Assembly (NCBI GenBank): GCA_024508355.1
Contig: JAMZEJ010000003.1
Location: 372,001 to 436,000 of the forward strand
Length of the DNA: 64,000 bases
Source of the DNA: Rhizosaccharibacter radicis
GTDB taxonomy: Bacteria; Pseudomonadota; Alphaproteobacteria; Acetobacterales; Acetobacteraceae
Direction: 5' to 3'
Positions 9,849-19,174 of the stretch are shown one piece after another (the stretch's first letter is position 1; each line of letters starts with the position of its first letter). The position numbers and the translations under genes are program-made. The notes beneath the pieces are model-generated. The model had not been told where the DNA came from. It searched no databases and saw nothing but the letters and a program-made list of their open reading frames with translations.

Positions 9849-10862
9849 TCACTCCTGGGTCAGCGGGCGGGACAGCAGCTGGTCGCGGGCGTCGGCCAGG
9901 GTGAGGCGGCCGGCGATCAGGGCGGCCACGGTGCCGGCGATCGGCAGCGACACCCCGAGCTGCCGGCCGAGCTGCTCGAGGACCGGGGCGGTGGCCACCC
10001 CTTCCGCCACGGTGGAGCGTTCGGCCAGGATGTCGTCCGGGCGACGGCCACGGCCCAGCTCCAGCCCGAAACCGTAGTTCCGCGATGCCGCGCCGGTGCA
10101 GGTCAGCAGCAGGTCGCCCATGCCCGACAACCCCGCCACCGTGTCCGCCCGGCCGCCCAGCGCCTCGGCGAGGCGGGCGATCTCCGCCAGGCCGCGCGTC
10201 ACCAGCGCCGCGCGGGCATTCTCGCCGAGCCCAGCACCAATGGCGGCTCCGGCGGCGATCGCCACCACGTTTTTGGCCGCTCCCGCGCACTGGACCCCCA
10301 CCGGGTCGGCGTTGTCGTAGAGCCGGAAGGACGAGGTCGACAGCATTGCCGCGAGGCGGGCGGCCAGGGCCGCCTCGCTCGCCGCCACCACGGCCGCCGC
10401 GGGAAGCCCCGCCGCCACCTCGCCCGCGAAGTTGGGACCGGACAGCACCGCCGTCGGGCGATCGGGCGCGACATCCGCCATGATGGCCGCCGGGAGCTTC
10501 AGGGTGGTCCGCTCGAAGCCCTTGCAGCAGGCGACGAGCGGCGAGGCCGGTGGAAGTTTCGGCGGCAGCACCCGTGCCAGCACCGGCCGGAGGTGCTGGG
10601 TCGGCACCGCCACCAGCAGAAGGACCGCGTCCGCCGGAACCCGTCCGGTGACCGTGACGGCCTCCGGCAGCCTGTGTCCCGGCAGGCGGCGGCAGCTCCC
10701 GTCGGCGAGCAGCAGGTCGCCGGGATCGCGGGCCCAGAGCGACACCCGGAACCCCGCCCGTGCCGCCTGGATCGCCAGCGCGGTGCCCCAGGCCCCGGCG
10801 CCCACCACCGCGACAGGCCGGTCGCCGGCCGTGCCGGTGGATGCGTCGTCGGCCACGCTCAC
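9849..10862 (-). CDS. gpsA: Glycerol-3-phosphate dehydrogenase [NAD(P)+] GpsA
   Basis: Reduces dihydroxyacetone phosphate to sn-glycerol-3-phosphate, the backbone for phospholipids. The Rossmann motif GAGAWGT is at residues 21-27. Conserved segments SGPNFAGEVA, the catalytic-lysine region AGAAKNVVAIAAG, GLSGMGDLLLTCTG and NYGFG are present. The 337-residue length is normal. The C-terminus lies 108 bases from the convergent TPR gene. In related genomes gpsA usually sits directly after tsaD; here rlmJ and a 448-base gap come between. Confidence 0.96.
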   Translation of the reverse strand: MSVADDASTGTAGDRPVAVVGAGAWGTALAIQAARAGFRVSLWARDPGDLLLADGSCRRLPGHRLPEAVTVTGRVPADAVLLLVAVPTQHLRPVLARVLPPKLPPASPLVACCKGFERTTLKLPAAIMADVAPDRPTAVLSGPNFAGEVAAGLPAAAVVAASEAALAARLAAMLSTSSFRLYDNADPVGVQCAGAAKNVVAIAAGAAIGAGLGENARAALVTRGLAEIARLAEALGGRADTVAGLSGMGDLLLTCTGAASRNYGFGLELGRGRRPDDILAERSTVAEGVATAPVLEQLGRQLGVSLPIAGTVAALIAGRLTLADARDQLLSRPLTQE

Positions 10863-11310
10863 CGCCGCCCCGTGCGTGGGGCGGGAGCCGCGGCGTGGCG
10901 GCGGGACCCGTGCGGATCACGACCACCGCCGGGCGTGGCTGGTTGGGCTGGGGGCGATGCCGGGCCGCTGCCTTTCACCGCCACCGCGGACGGCCTGCCA
11001 AGAGGGGCGGAGGGACGGGTGCTGCGGATCGGCATCGATCGGAGCGCCCCTCGCGCCGGCCGTGGGTTCACCGGGCCGCGGGCATCCGCGCACCGCCCGT
11101 CCGTCCCCCGTCGAGCCTGTTCGGCACCCAGGTCGGGGCTGCGAACGGCTGCGGCGCAGGCGGGAAGGCCGCGCGGGTGTTTCGGGTTCGGCGCCACCGA
11201 CGGAGGTGGGTTCGGGCGAGGCGGATGAGAAAGCCGGCCCACGGGGGTGCCACCGGTCCGCGGCCGGATCCGGCTGGGCCTGCGCGCGTTTTGCTGAACC
11301 CGGGATCGCC
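10863..11310. other. Gap between rlmJ and gpsA with no recognisable gene
   Basis: About 450 bases. Open frames exist on both strands (for example 151 codons on the minus strand), but the translations are Pro/Arg-rich and unlike any family I recognise. A gpsA promoter may lie here. Confidence 0.45.
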
Positions 11311-12198
11311 TCATCGGGCCGCTCCCCCCTCCGGCGTCACCCGCCGGACTTCCGCCACCGCTTCACCGTCGCCCAGCGCCGTGGCCAGCGCGGCGAGGAT
11401 ATCGCGCGCGGCCTCCTCGAACCCGAACGGCGGCGCGGCCACCAGCAGCCCGCAGCCGTTCAGGCGCTGCGGATCGAGCGGCGGCCGCAGCAGCAGCTCC
11501 GCGGCCACCAGGTCCGGCTCGCCGGCGGCGGCGAGGTTGTCCAGGAACGTCCGCGCTGGCGCGCGGTGCTTGATGGGATACCAGGCCGCCACGATGCCGG
11601 TGTTGAAACGCCGTCTGGCGTCCCGCACCGCCTGTTCCAGCCGCTCGAACTCGTTGGCGGTCTCGAAGGGGGGGTCGATCAGCACCAGCCCGCGGCGGAT
11701 CGGGGCGGCGGGCTGCCCGGGTGCCGCGGCACGGGCGGCGGGGGGCAGCAGGGCACGGATCGCGTCGTAGCCGTCGCGGTGATGGGCGGCGGCACGGCGG
11801 TCGCGGTCGAGGGTCGCTTCCAGGGTCGCGTGGTCGGCCGGATGCAGCTCGCAGCATGCCAGCCGGTCCTGCGGGCGCAGCAGGCTCTGGGCCAGCACCG
11901 GCGAACCCGGATAGCTCGGCATGTCGCCCGCCATGTAGTTCCGCACGAGCCCGACATAGGCCGAGAGCGGATCGCCCGGATCGGCCGGCCGATCGAGCAG
12001 GCGTCCGATCCCCTCCCGCCATTCCCCCGTTCGTTCCGCTTCGGCTCCCCGGAGGTCGTAGCGCCCGATGCCGGCATGGGTGTCGAGCACGAACAGGGGT
12101 GCTGGCTTGCGCTGCAGGGCGCGCAGCATCCAGACCAGCAGGGCGTGCTTCATGCAGTCAGCGAAATTGCCGGCGTGGAAGGCGTGCCGGTAGTTCAT
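11311..12198 (-). CDS. rlmJ: 23S rRNA (adenine-2030-N6)-methyltransferase RlmJ
   Basis: SAM-dependent methyltransferase that modifies A2030 of 23S rRNA. The protein starts with MNYRHAFHAGNFADCMKHAL, the signature of this family (formerly YhiR/ComJ). FVLDTHAGIGRYDL is the SAM-binding motif I, and LIDPPFE is the catalytic DPPF motif. At 295 residues it is slightly longer than the E. coli protein (280). Its start overlaps the tsaD stop in an ATGA junction, so both are read from one transcript. Confidence 0.95.
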   Translation of the reverse strand: MNYRHAFHAGNFADCMKHALLVWMLRALQRKPAPLFVLDTHAGIGRYDLRGAEAERTGEWREGIGRLLDRPADPGDPLSAYVGLVRNYMAGDMPSYPGSPVLAQSLLRPQDRLACCELHPADHATLEATLDRDRRAAAHHRDGYDAIRALLPPAARAAAPGQPAAPIRRGLVLIDPPFETANEFERLEQAVRDARRRFNTGIVAAWYPIKHRAPARTFLDNLAAAGEPDLVAAELLLRPPLDPQRLNGCGLLVAAPPFGFEEAARDILAALATALGDGEAVAEVRRVTPEGGAAR

Positions 12199-13394
12199 GC
12201 GGTTCGCGCGCCGGAAGCCGGGGCGTGGCGCGCCGCCATTTCTTCCAGCGGCCAGCGCGGGCGGGGCAGCGTGTCGAGGCCGTCGGGGTCGCGGCCCGAG
12301 GCGCGGGCCTCGCGCAGGATCTCGATCGCCGCCCAGCCGACCATCACCGCGTTGTCCGTGCACAGGCGCAATGGGGGCGCCGCGAAGCGCAGGCCGCGAG
12401 CCGCCGCCAGATCGGTCAGCCGCCGCCGGAGCGCGCCATTGGCCGCGACGCCGCCCGCGGCCACCAGCAGGGTCGCGTCCGGCATCATGTCGAGCGCCCG
12501 TCCCACCCGGTCCGCCACGGCGTCGCCCACCGCGGCCTGGAAGGACGCGGCGAGGTCGGCGGCCTCGGACGCGGTGGGCGTTCCACCCTCGCGCACGCCG
12601 GGCAGCGAGGCCAGCTTCTGCGCCACCGCCGTCTTCAGCCCGCTGAAGGAGAAGTCGCACCCGGGACGGCCCTTCAACGGGCGCGGCAGGTCGTATCGGC
12701 GGCCATCTCCCTGCGATGCCAGCTTTTCCAGCGCCGGACCGCCGGGCCAGCCGAGCCCGAGCATCTTGGCCACCTTGTCGAAGGCCTCGCCCGCCGCGTC
12801 GTCGATGGTGCCGCCGAGACGGCGGTAGCGCCCAAGCCCGTCCACCGCGACGCACTGGCAATGCCCGCCCGACACCAGCAGCAGCAGAAACGGGAACGGT
12901 GCTCCGCCGTCCACCACCCCGGGCAGGCGCGCGCTGAGCGCATGGGCCTCGATATGGTTCACCGGCACGAAGGGGATGCCGAGCGTCAGGGCGAGCCCCT
13001 TGCCGACCGAGCTGCCGACGATCAGGCCGCCGATCAGCCCGGGACCGCAGCTCGCGGCCACCGCGGCGAGGTCGGAGGTCCGGAGCGCCGCCTGGTCGAG
13101 CGCCTGCTCCACCAGGGCCGGGAGATGCCACAGATGGGCGCGGGCGGCGATCTCGGGCACGACGCCGCCGAAGGGCAGGTGGTCGAGCTGGCTCAACAGC
13201 CGTTCGGCCAGCACCGTCCCATCGGGTGCCAGGATGGCGACGGCCGTCTCGTCGCAGGAAGATTCGATCGCCAGCACTGGGCCTCCGGAGCCGCCCGTCC
13301 CGGCGGGGACGCTGCCGGGGGCGCTGCCGGGCACGTTGCTGGGGGCCTGCGGCCGGACGCCGTCGGGTGCGCGCGGCGGTTGTGGTTCCGGCAT
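12195..13394 (-). CDS. tsaD: tRNA N6-adenosine threonylcarbamoyltransferase TsaD
   Basis: Transfers the threonylcarbamoyl group to A37 of ANN-reading tRNAs, together with TsaB and TsaE. The ASKHA fold begins with LAIESSCDETAVAIL. The metal-binding histidines are in VNHIEAHALS, and LLLLVSGGHCQ and FSFSGLKTAV follow. The annotated start gives 399 residues with a roughly 40-residue Pro/Gly/Ser leader that is not conserved; a later start is possible. It is divergent from hemC with 108 bases between the start codons, a likely two-way promoter region. It overlaps rlmJ by 4 bases. Confidence 0.95.
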   Translation of the reverse strand: MPEPQPPRAPDGVRPQAPSNVPGSAPGSVPAGTGGSGGPVLAIESSCDETAVAILAPDGTVLAERLLSQLDHLPFGGVVPEIAARAHLWHLPALVEQALDQAALRTSDLAAVAASCGPGLIGGLIVGSSVGKGLALTLGIPFVPVNHIEAHALSARLPGVVDGGAPFPFLLLLVSGGHCQCVAVDGLGRYRRLGGTIDDAAGEAFDKVAKMLGLGWPGGPALEKLASQGDGRRYDLPRPLKGRPGCDFSFSGLKTAVAQKLASLPGVREGGTPTASEAADLAASFQAAVGDAVADRVGRALDMMPDATLLVAAGGVAANGALRRRLTDLAAARGLRFAAPPLRLCTDNAVMVGWAAIEILREARASGRDPDGLDTLPRPRWPLEEMAARHAPASGARTA

Positions 13395-13502
13395 GATCGG
13401 GCCGTGGTCCTGTGCGGTGGTCGTGGCGGGGCGGGCGCGGCGATGGAACCTCTTTTCCACCGGCATCTTTCCTTCCCCGCTGGCGGGTAATAGGACACGC
13501 CG

Positions 13503-14660
13503 ATGCCTTCGAGCCAGCCCGGCGACGCTTCTCCCCCCGTCGCTCCCAGCCCCACCGCTTCCAGCCCCGCCGCCCCGCACGACGTTCCGGCCGGGAGCCG
13601 CCCGGGCGCCGCGCCGCCCTCCGAGGCGTTGCAGAAGGCGGCTCTCGCGGCGGCGCAGCGCCGGCGCGAACGTCCGAACGCCGTGCAGCCGCATCGCCGG
13701 ACCCTGCCGCTGCGCGTCGGCACCCGCGGATCGCCGCTGGCCCTGGTGCAGACCCGCGCCTTTCTCACCATGCTCACCCGGTTCTGCCCGGTGCTGCGCG
13801 ACATGGGCGCGTTCCAGGAACATGCGATCAACACCACCGGCGACCGGGTGCTGGACCGGCGGCTCGCCGAGATCGGCGGCAAGGGGTTGTTCGCCAAGGA
13901 GATCCACGAGGCGCTGGCGGACGGCCGGATCGATTTCGCCGTGCACAGCCTCAAGGACCTCGAAACCACCCTGCCGCCGGGCCTGGTGCTGGCCTGTACC
14001 CTGAAGCGCGAGGATGCGCGCGACGTGCTGGTGCTGCGGCCGGACGCGCCGGCGCCCGACCCGGAACGGCCCTACGATTGTCTGCCGCGCGGCGCCCTGG
14101 TGGGCACGGCGTCGGTGCGGCGGCAGGCGCAGCTGCTGCATGCGCGGCCGGACCTGCGCATGACCACCATCCGCGGCAACGTGCAGACGCGGCTGGACAA
14201 GCTGGCGCAGGGCACGTGCGATGCGAGCTTGCTGGCGCTGGCAGGGCTTCGCCGCCTCGGCATGGAGGATCGCGCCGACATCGTGCTCGATCCGGACACC
14301 ATGGTGCCGTCGGCCGGCCAGGGGATCGTCGGCGTCACCGTGCGCGAGAACGACCACGAGCTGCGCGAGCTGCTGTCCGCGATCGAGAACTACGAGGCCC
14401 GTGCCGTGTCGACGGCCGAGCGGGCGCTCCTGGCCGAGCTGGACGGCTCCTGTCGCACCCCGATCGGCGGTCATGCCCGCCTGATCCCGGTTGTGGCCGG
14501 GGGTGCCCCGCAGCTGCACCTGACCGGCCTCGTGGCGCGGGAGGATGGTTCGTTCCTGTTGCGGCGCTCGATCAGCGGCGATCCGGCCGACGCCGAGCGC
14601 ATGGGTCGCGAGCTGGGCCGCGAGCTCCGGCAGGACAGTCCGCCAGATCTTTTCGATTGA
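13503..14660 (+). CDS. hemC: Hydroxymethylbilane synthase (porphobilinogen deaminase) HemC
   Basis: Joins four porphobilinogens into hydroxymethylbilane in heme synthesis. The catalytic domain starts near residue 66 with LRVGTRGSPLALVQT. It contains GDRVLDRRLAEIGGKGLF, HSLKDL and the dipyrromethane-cofactor cysteine C317 in LDGSCRTPIGGHA. A 65-residue Ala/Pro/Ser-rich leader precedes it, so the true start may be internal. The annotated ATG is the first after the divergent tsaD promoter region. hemD follows 171 bases downstream. Confidence 0.95.
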   Translation: MPSSQPGDASPPVAPSPTASSPAAPHDVPAGSRPGAAPPSEALQKAALAAAQRRRERPNAVQPHRRTLPLRVGTRGSPLALVQTRAFLTMLTRFCPVLRDMGAFQEHAINTTGDRVLDRRLAEIGGKGLFAKEIHEALADGRIDFAVHSLKDLETTLPPGLVLACTLKREDARDVLVLRPDAPAPDPERPYDCLPRGALVGTASVRRQAQLLHARPDLRMTTIRGNVQTRLDKLAQGTCDASLLALAGLRRLGMEDRADIVLDPDTMVPSAGQGIVGVTVRENDHELRELLSAIENYEARAVSTAERALLAELDGSCRTPIGGHARLIPVVAGGAPQLHLTGLVAREDGSFLLRRSISGDPADAERMGRELGRELRQDSPPDLFD

Positions 14661-14831
14661 GGCCGGGCCGGAAGGCAGACGTCCCCCGGCGAGCTGCCGC
14701 CATCGGGCGGCGCGCCGCCGCGGTCATGGGCTCGGCAAGGTGCCGCGCTCGTGTCTTGCATCCGAAACGGCCCGGTCCGCCGGGCGCAGCGGGCGGCGGC
14801 GGGGTGCAGGGGCTGGCGATCGAATGACCCG

Positions 14832-15545
14832 ATGACGGACGCGGACCGGCGTATCGTGGTGGTCACCCGGCCCGAACCGGGGCTCGCCGAAACCATGGCC
14901 GCGGTGCGGCGGCGAGGCTGGGAGCCGATGGCCGCGCCGATGCTGTCTGTGCGAACGCTGGCGGCGGCCGTGCCGCGCCGGGTGGGGGCGGTGCTGTTCA
15001 CCAGCGGTCAGGCGATCCCCGGGCTGGCGGCGCACCGCGCAGCGATCGGCGACGTGCCGGTGCTGTGCGTCGGCAACGCCACCGCCCGCCGGGCCGAGGC
15101 CGCGGGCTGGAGGCACGTCGCCAGCGCCGCCGGCGACGCGGCGGCGCTGGAAGCGCTGGCGTCGGGGACGCTGCAACGGGACCGGGGGCCGCTGTTGCTG
15201 GCGTGCGGCTGCGGGCAGGGGATGGCGCTGGCGGCAGGGCTGCGGGCGCAGGGCTTCAGGGTGGTGCGCCGGTGCGTGTATGCCGCGACGCCGGCGAGGC
15301 GGCTGCCGGACGCGCTGTCGGCGGCGCTGGAAGCCGACCAGGTGGCGGCGGTCCTGGTCTTCTCGGCCGACACGGCGCGGGCCATGACGCGATGCCTGCC
15401 GGAACGGCTGCATGGCCGGCTGGCCGCCATCCGCTGCGTGGCCATCAGCGGCAGCGCGGCGAGCGTGCTGTCGGCCCTGCCCTGGCGGGAGATCGCGGTG
15501 GCGGCCCGGCCCACCGCCGATGCGGTTCTGGATCGGCTGGGCTAG
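14832..15545 (+). CDS. hemD: Uroporphyrinogen-III synthase HemD
   Basis: Cyclises hydroxymethylbilane to uroporphyrinogen III. The family is poorly conserved, but the pattern is clear: the first strand RRIVVVTRPEPGLAETMAAV, the domain-swap strand GAVLFTSGQAI, VLCVGNATA, and the late VLVFSADTARAM and AISGSAASVL segments. 237 residues is the usual length. Position straight after hemC supports the call. The ATG at 14832 is chosen because it precedes the conserved N-terminal strand. Confidence 0.88.
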   Translation: MTDADRRIVVVTRPEPGLAETMAAVRRRGWEPMAAPMLSVRTLAAAVPRRVGAVLFTSGQAIPGLAAHRAAIGDVPVLCVGNATARRAEAAGWRHVASAAGDAAALEALASGTLQRDRGPLLLACGCGQGMALAAGLRAQGFRVVRRCVYAATPARRLPDALSAALEADQVAAVLVFSADTARAMTRCLPERLHGRLAAIRCVAISGSAASVLSALPWREIAVAARPTADAVLDRLG

Positions 15546-15626
15546 GGCCGAAGGCGACGCCCGCAAGTCGCCCGGTGCCGGCGGCGGAGAAACGACTGTC
15601 CGGCCGTTCCTCCGCCAGTGCCGGGA

Positions 15627-16154
15627 TCAGGCGTTGCCGGCGACGGGGGCGTTGGCGGCGCTGGGAGTCGCCTGGGCACGCTTGGCCTGCCACAGCGCGA
15701 CGAAATCGATCGGCTGCAGCACCACCGGCGGGAAGCCGCCGTCCCGGGTGACTTCGCTGATGATGTTGCGCGCGTAGGGGAAGATCAGCCGCGGCACTTC
15801 CACCAGCAGGATCGGCTCGACCATCTGCTCCGGGGCGTTGGTGCCCAGGGTCACCACGGCGGCGTAGGCCAGCTCCACGATGAACACCGTGCGCCCCGAA
15901 GCGCCGCCTTCGGTGGCGGGCGGCTCGGCGGCCTCGGCCTTGATCGCCAGCGTCACCTCGAAAACGTTCTGCTCCTGCTGCAGGCGGTTCACCTGCACGT
16001 CGATCTGCACGGAGATGGACGGGTTGGACCGCAGGGTCGCGAAGATCTCGGCACCCGACGGCACCTCGAACGACAGGTCCTTCGTGTACTGGAGGTTCAT
16101 CTGGAGCGGCAGCGCCGGCGGTGCGGTGAGCTGGTCGGCGTTGAGATCGGACAT
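15627..16154 (-). CDS. secB: Protein-export chaperone SecB
   Basis: Cytosolic tetrameric chaperone that keeps preproteins unfolded and hands them to SecA. 175 residues. The conserved core includes LQMNLQYTKDLSFEVP, VQVNRLQQEQNVFEVTLAI, the FIVELAYAAVVTLG strand, and the family signature LIFPYARNIISEVTRDGGFPP followed by LQPIDF. The C-terminal tail is Ala-rich. It is convergent with hemD. Confidence 0.96.
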   Translation of the reverse strand: MSDLNADQLTAPPALPLQMNLQYTKDLSFEVPSGAEIFATLRSNPSISVQIDVQVNRLQQEQNVFEVTLAIKAEAAEPPATEGGASGRTVFIVELAYAAVVTLGTNAPEQMVEPILLVEVPRLIFPYARNIISEVTRDGGFPPVVLQPIDFVALWQAKRAQATPSAANAPVAGNA

Positions 16155-16302
16155 AAAGACGGCTTCCGGGGAGCAGGGGATGGAGCGATCGTCCCGAACC
16201 CGTCGCGCGGGCGCGGAGATACGGGAGCGGCGCTACCACGGACGGGCCGGTTCCGCCAGGACGGGGGGAGCTCCGGCTGGCCGGGATGCCGGATGACCCG
16301 GG

Positions 16303-16845
16303 CTACGAGGCCGGAGCGTTGGGGTCGAGCCGGAGCCATTCGCCGTTGCCGACGCTCCGCCCGGTCAGGGCCAGCAGGAACCCCCAGTGCGACACCACCA
16401 GGGTCGTGCGCCAGTCGGACCGGGCCATCGCAGCGTCCCGGAACGCCGACGCGCGGGCGGACACAGCATCCTCCTGTTCCTCGTCCTCGGGCCACCAGCG
16501 CTCGGGAACCGCCGAAAGATCGAGGTCGGGCCGCCAGCGGCGCAGAACCGAGCCGGCGCTGCCGACATCGCACACGAAGGCGAAGCGTTCGCGGACCTCG
16601 GTTGTCACCGCCACCGTCAGTCCGAGCCTTTCCGCCAGCGGCGTCGCGGTCTGGATGGCGCGGCGATAGGGCGAGCACAGGATGCGGGTGATGGGATCGG
16701 CTCCGGGCGCCGACAACGCTTCCGCCGCCGCTTCCGCCTGCCGCATCCCGAGCGGCGTCAGCACCGGGTCCACGATCCCCGGGTCCCGCCGCGTCCGGGT
16801 GAAGTGGAGGTTGAACTCGCTCTGGCAGTGACGCAGCAGGATCAT
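16303..16845 (-). CDS. Histidine phosphatase family protein
   Basis: A phosphoglycerate-mutase-like phosphatase. The N-terminal motif is LLRHCQSEFN: the catalytic RH pair is kept, while the usual glycine (RHG) is replaced by cysteine. LTPLGMRQAEAAAEAL, the phosphate-pocket segment ILCSPYRRAIQTA and the second catalytic histidine in TLVVSHWGFLLALTG are all present. The substrate cannot be told from sequence. I start at 16845 because that ATG directly precedes the first beta strand; an in-frame start at 16929 would add 28 non-conserved residues. 180 residues. Confidence 0.85.
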   Translation of the reverse strand: MILLRHCQSEFNLHFTRTRRDPGIVDPVLTPLGMRQAEAAAEALSAPGADPITRILCSPYRRAIQTATPLAERLGLTVAVTTEVRERFAFVCDVGSAGSVLRRWRPDLDLSAVPERWWPEDEEQEDAVSARASAFRDAAMARSDWRTTLVVSHWGFLLALTGRSVGNGEWLRLDPNAPAS

Positions 16846-17074
16846 CCCGTCGGGGCATACGCCCGCGGCGGCGGGCGGACAATCGCGGCATCGCGGCCGT
16901 CCATCCGCGGGCGCATCCCGCCGGGCCATCGCGCCAAGGAAACGATGGCTTGTTGTGCCGTGCCCGGCCGCCGCCTATCTGTCCTCCCGTCGCATGGATC
17001 GCGACCCCCGGACCCCACCGGCCCGGGACGCTTCGGCATGGCGCGCGGTCCAACCGGGAGGAACGGAACAAGAC

Positions 17075-17773
17075 ATGCACTTCAACGCCGGCAACTTCCC
17101 GGTCGATATCGTGCTGTTCGGCCTGATCGCCCTGTTCCTGGTGCTGCGGCTGCGCAGCATCCTCGGCAAGCGCACGGGCCTGGAACGGCCCGCCGTCATG
17201 CCGGGGCCACGTCCGGTTCCCGTCGGACCGGTGGTGGACACCCGTGCCGAACCGGTTCCGCCGCCGACCGCGCACGAGATCCCCGAGCCGTCCTCCGCGG
17301 TGGGCCAGGTGTTGAACCGCATCCGCGACCACGAGCGCGGTTTCGATCCGGCGGAATTCCTGCGCGGCGCCGAGGCCGCGTTCCGGCGCATCGTGACCGC
17401 CTACGCCGCCGGAGACCGCGCGACCCTGCGCGACAGCCTGACGCCGGAAGCGTTCTCCGCCTTCGACGGCGCCATCGCCGCCCGGGAGGCCGAGGGCCAG
17501 ACGCAGCGGAGCGAGATACGCTCCATCAACCAGGCCCAGCTGCTCGATGCGACCCTGGTCGAGGGGGGCGAGCCCGGCGGCCGCTGGCGCGCCAGCATCG
17601 ACGTGCGCTTCGTGTCGGACCAGATCAGCCTGCTGCTGGGCCGCGACGGCCAGCCCGTGTCCGGCGCCGACGCGGTGACCGAGCTGGCGGATCTGTGGAC
17701 GTTCGAGCGCCTGCTGGGCGCGCCCAAGGGCACGGAGCCGGGTTGGCGGCTGGCGGCGGCCCGCAGCGCCTGA
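17075..17773 (+). CDS. Tim44/TimA-like membrane-anchored protein
   Basis: Bacterial relative of mitochondrial Tim44. An N-terminal transmembrane helix (about residues 8-26, FPVDIVLFGLIALFLVLRLR) leads into RSILGKRTG, the family signature, then a Pro-rich linker and a C-terminal Tim44 domain. That domain includes EFLRGAEAAFRRIVTAYAAGDRATL and the ending LWTFERLLGAPKGTEPGWRLAAA. In Caulobacter, TimA is an inner-membrane protein of uncertain role. It starts after a strong ribosome binding site (gggaggaacgg), and mltA follows 10 bases after its stop, the usual alphaproteobacterial pair. Confidence 0.9.
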   Translation: MHFNAGNFPVDIVLFGLIALFLVLRLRSILGKRTGLERPAVMPGPRPVPVGPVVDTRAEPVPPPTAHEIPEPSSAVGQVLNRIRDHERGFDPAEFLRGAEAAFRRIVTAYAAGDRATLRDSLTPEAFSAFDGAIAAREAEGQTQRSEIRSINQAQLLDATLVEGGEPGGRWRASIDVRFVSDQISLLLGRDGQPVSGADAVTELADLWTFERLLGAPKGTEPGWRLAAARSA

Positions 17774-17783
17774 GCGATCCGGG

Positions 17784-19157
17784 ATGGCTGGCATGACGCA
17801 CGAACGGGAACGCCGGTCCGGCGGGACCTGGCGCCGCCTGCTCGGCGACCTGTTGAAGCCGGGCGCGTGGTCCGACAGGCCCGAAACGGTCCGGCCAGAT
17901 CGCGGGCGTTGGTTCGGGCGCCGATCATCCGGGCGTTGGTCCGGGCGCCGGGCGCCGCCCTTGGTGGTGGCGGGCCTGATGGCCGCAGCACTGGCGGGGT
18001 GCGCGTCGCCGTCGGGGCCGCCGGAACTCAGCCTGCGCGCCGTGGCCTGGAGCGATCTCGCGGGCTGGCAGACCGACCGAACGGCCGAAGCGCTGCGGGT
18101 GCTGCTGGTGGAATGCAACCGCCTCGGCACCCTGCCTGCCGACACGTCCCTCGGCGGGGCGGGCGACGCGGCGACCCAGGCGGGTCGCGCGGGGCTGTTC
18201 CGGGGCGCCTGCCGGGCGGCACGCGCGGTGCCGAGTGCCGACGATGGCGCGGCGAGGCGTTATTTCGAGACCTGGTTCCTGCCCTACCGGGTCGGGGACC
18301 GGGGCGATGCCTCCGCCAGCTTCACCGCCTATTTCGAGCCCGAGGTGGCCGGCGCGCTCGGGCCTAGCGCCGCGTTTCCGGTGCCGGTCTACGGCCGTCC
18401 GGACGATCTGCTGACCGTCAGGGCGGCGGATGGCAGCAAGGTGAGCGGCCGTCGGCAGGGCAACGCGATCGTCCCCTATTGGTCGCGCGCCGATATCGAT
18501 CGCGGGGCCCTGCGCGGGCGCGGGCTCGAGATCCTCTGGCTGCGGTCGCCCGTGGATTTGTTCTTTCTGCAGCTGCAGGGTTCGGGTCGGGTGCGGCTGC
18601 CGAGCGGCCAGGTGGTGCGGCTCGGCTATAACGGCCGCAACGGACAGCCCTACGTGCCGCTGGGCCGGTTGCTGGTGCAGCGGGGCGCGCTGCCGGCCGA
18701 CGGGGTGAGCATGCAGTCGATCCGGGCCTGGCTGCAGACCCATCCGGCCGATGCCCAGGCCCTGATGGAGCAGAACCCGAACTACGTGTTCTTCAAGCCG
18801 CTGGATTCCGTCGGCCCCCTGGACGGTCCGCCGGGAGCGCTCGGGGTCGATCTGGTGCCGTTGCGGTCGGCGGCCGTGGACCGCGCCTTCCTGCCGCTCG
18901 GCGTGCCCGTGTTCGTCGACACGGTGCTGCCGTCGGCGGCCCCGTTGCAGCGCCTGTTCCTGGCGCAGGATCTCGGCACGGACATCAAGGGGCCGGCCAG
19001 GGCGGACCTGTTTCTCGGTTGGGGATCCCGGGCCGCCGCGGATGCCGGCGCCATGCATGGGGGCGGGACCATCACCGTGCTGCTGCCGCGCCAGCCGGCG
19101 GCCGCCCCCGCCGCGCCCGCGCCGGCCGTCGAACGACCCTGGCAGGAGGTACGCTGA
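17784..19157 (+). CDS. mltA: Membrane-bound lytic murein transglycosylase A (MltA), lipoprotein
   Basis: Cleaves peptidoglycan glycan strands with formation of 1,6-anhydro ends. A long Arg-rich leader is followed by a hydrophobic segment and the lipobox LAGC (cysteine near residue 73), so it is a predicted lipoprotein. The MltA domain includes GYFEPEVAGALGP-like TAYFEPEVAGAL, LFFLQLQGSGRVRLPSG, GYNGRNGQPY and MEQNPNYVFFK. The 3D domain ends with QDLGTDIKGPARADLFLGWG, which carries the catalytic aspartate. The unusual 70-residue leader contains a near-perfect 21-base direct repeat (17903-17923 and 17930-17950). An alternative start is the ATG at 17793. Confidence 0.93.
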   Translation: MAGMTHERERRSGGTWRRLLGDLLKPGAWSDRPETVRPDRGRWFGRRSSGRWSGRRAPPLVVAGLMAAALAGCASPSGPPELSLRAVAWSDLAGWQTDRTAEALRVLLVECNRLGTLPADTSLGGAGDAATQAGRAGLFRGACRAARAVPSADDGAARRYFETWFLPYRVGDRGDASASFTAYFEPEVAGALGPSAAFPVPVYGRPDDLLTVRAADGSKVSGRRQGNAIVPYWSRADIDRGALRGRGLEILWLRSPVDLFFLQLQGSGRVRLPSGQVVRLGYNGRNGQPYVPLGRLLVQRGALPADGVSMQSIRAWLQTHPADAQALMEQNPNYVFFKPLDSVGPLDGPPGALGVDLVPLRSAAVDRAFLPLGVPVFVDTVLPSAAPLQRLFLAQDLGTDIKGPARADLFLGWGSRAAADAGAMHGGGTITVLLPRQPAAAPAAPAPAVERPWQEVR

Positions 19158-19174
19158 CGCGGTGATATGCCGCC

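Noticed and set aside
16846..16929. Longer N-terminus of the histidine phosphatase
   Set aside because: The extra 28 residues precede the first beta strand, which normally begins the protein, and have no ribosome binding site advantage.
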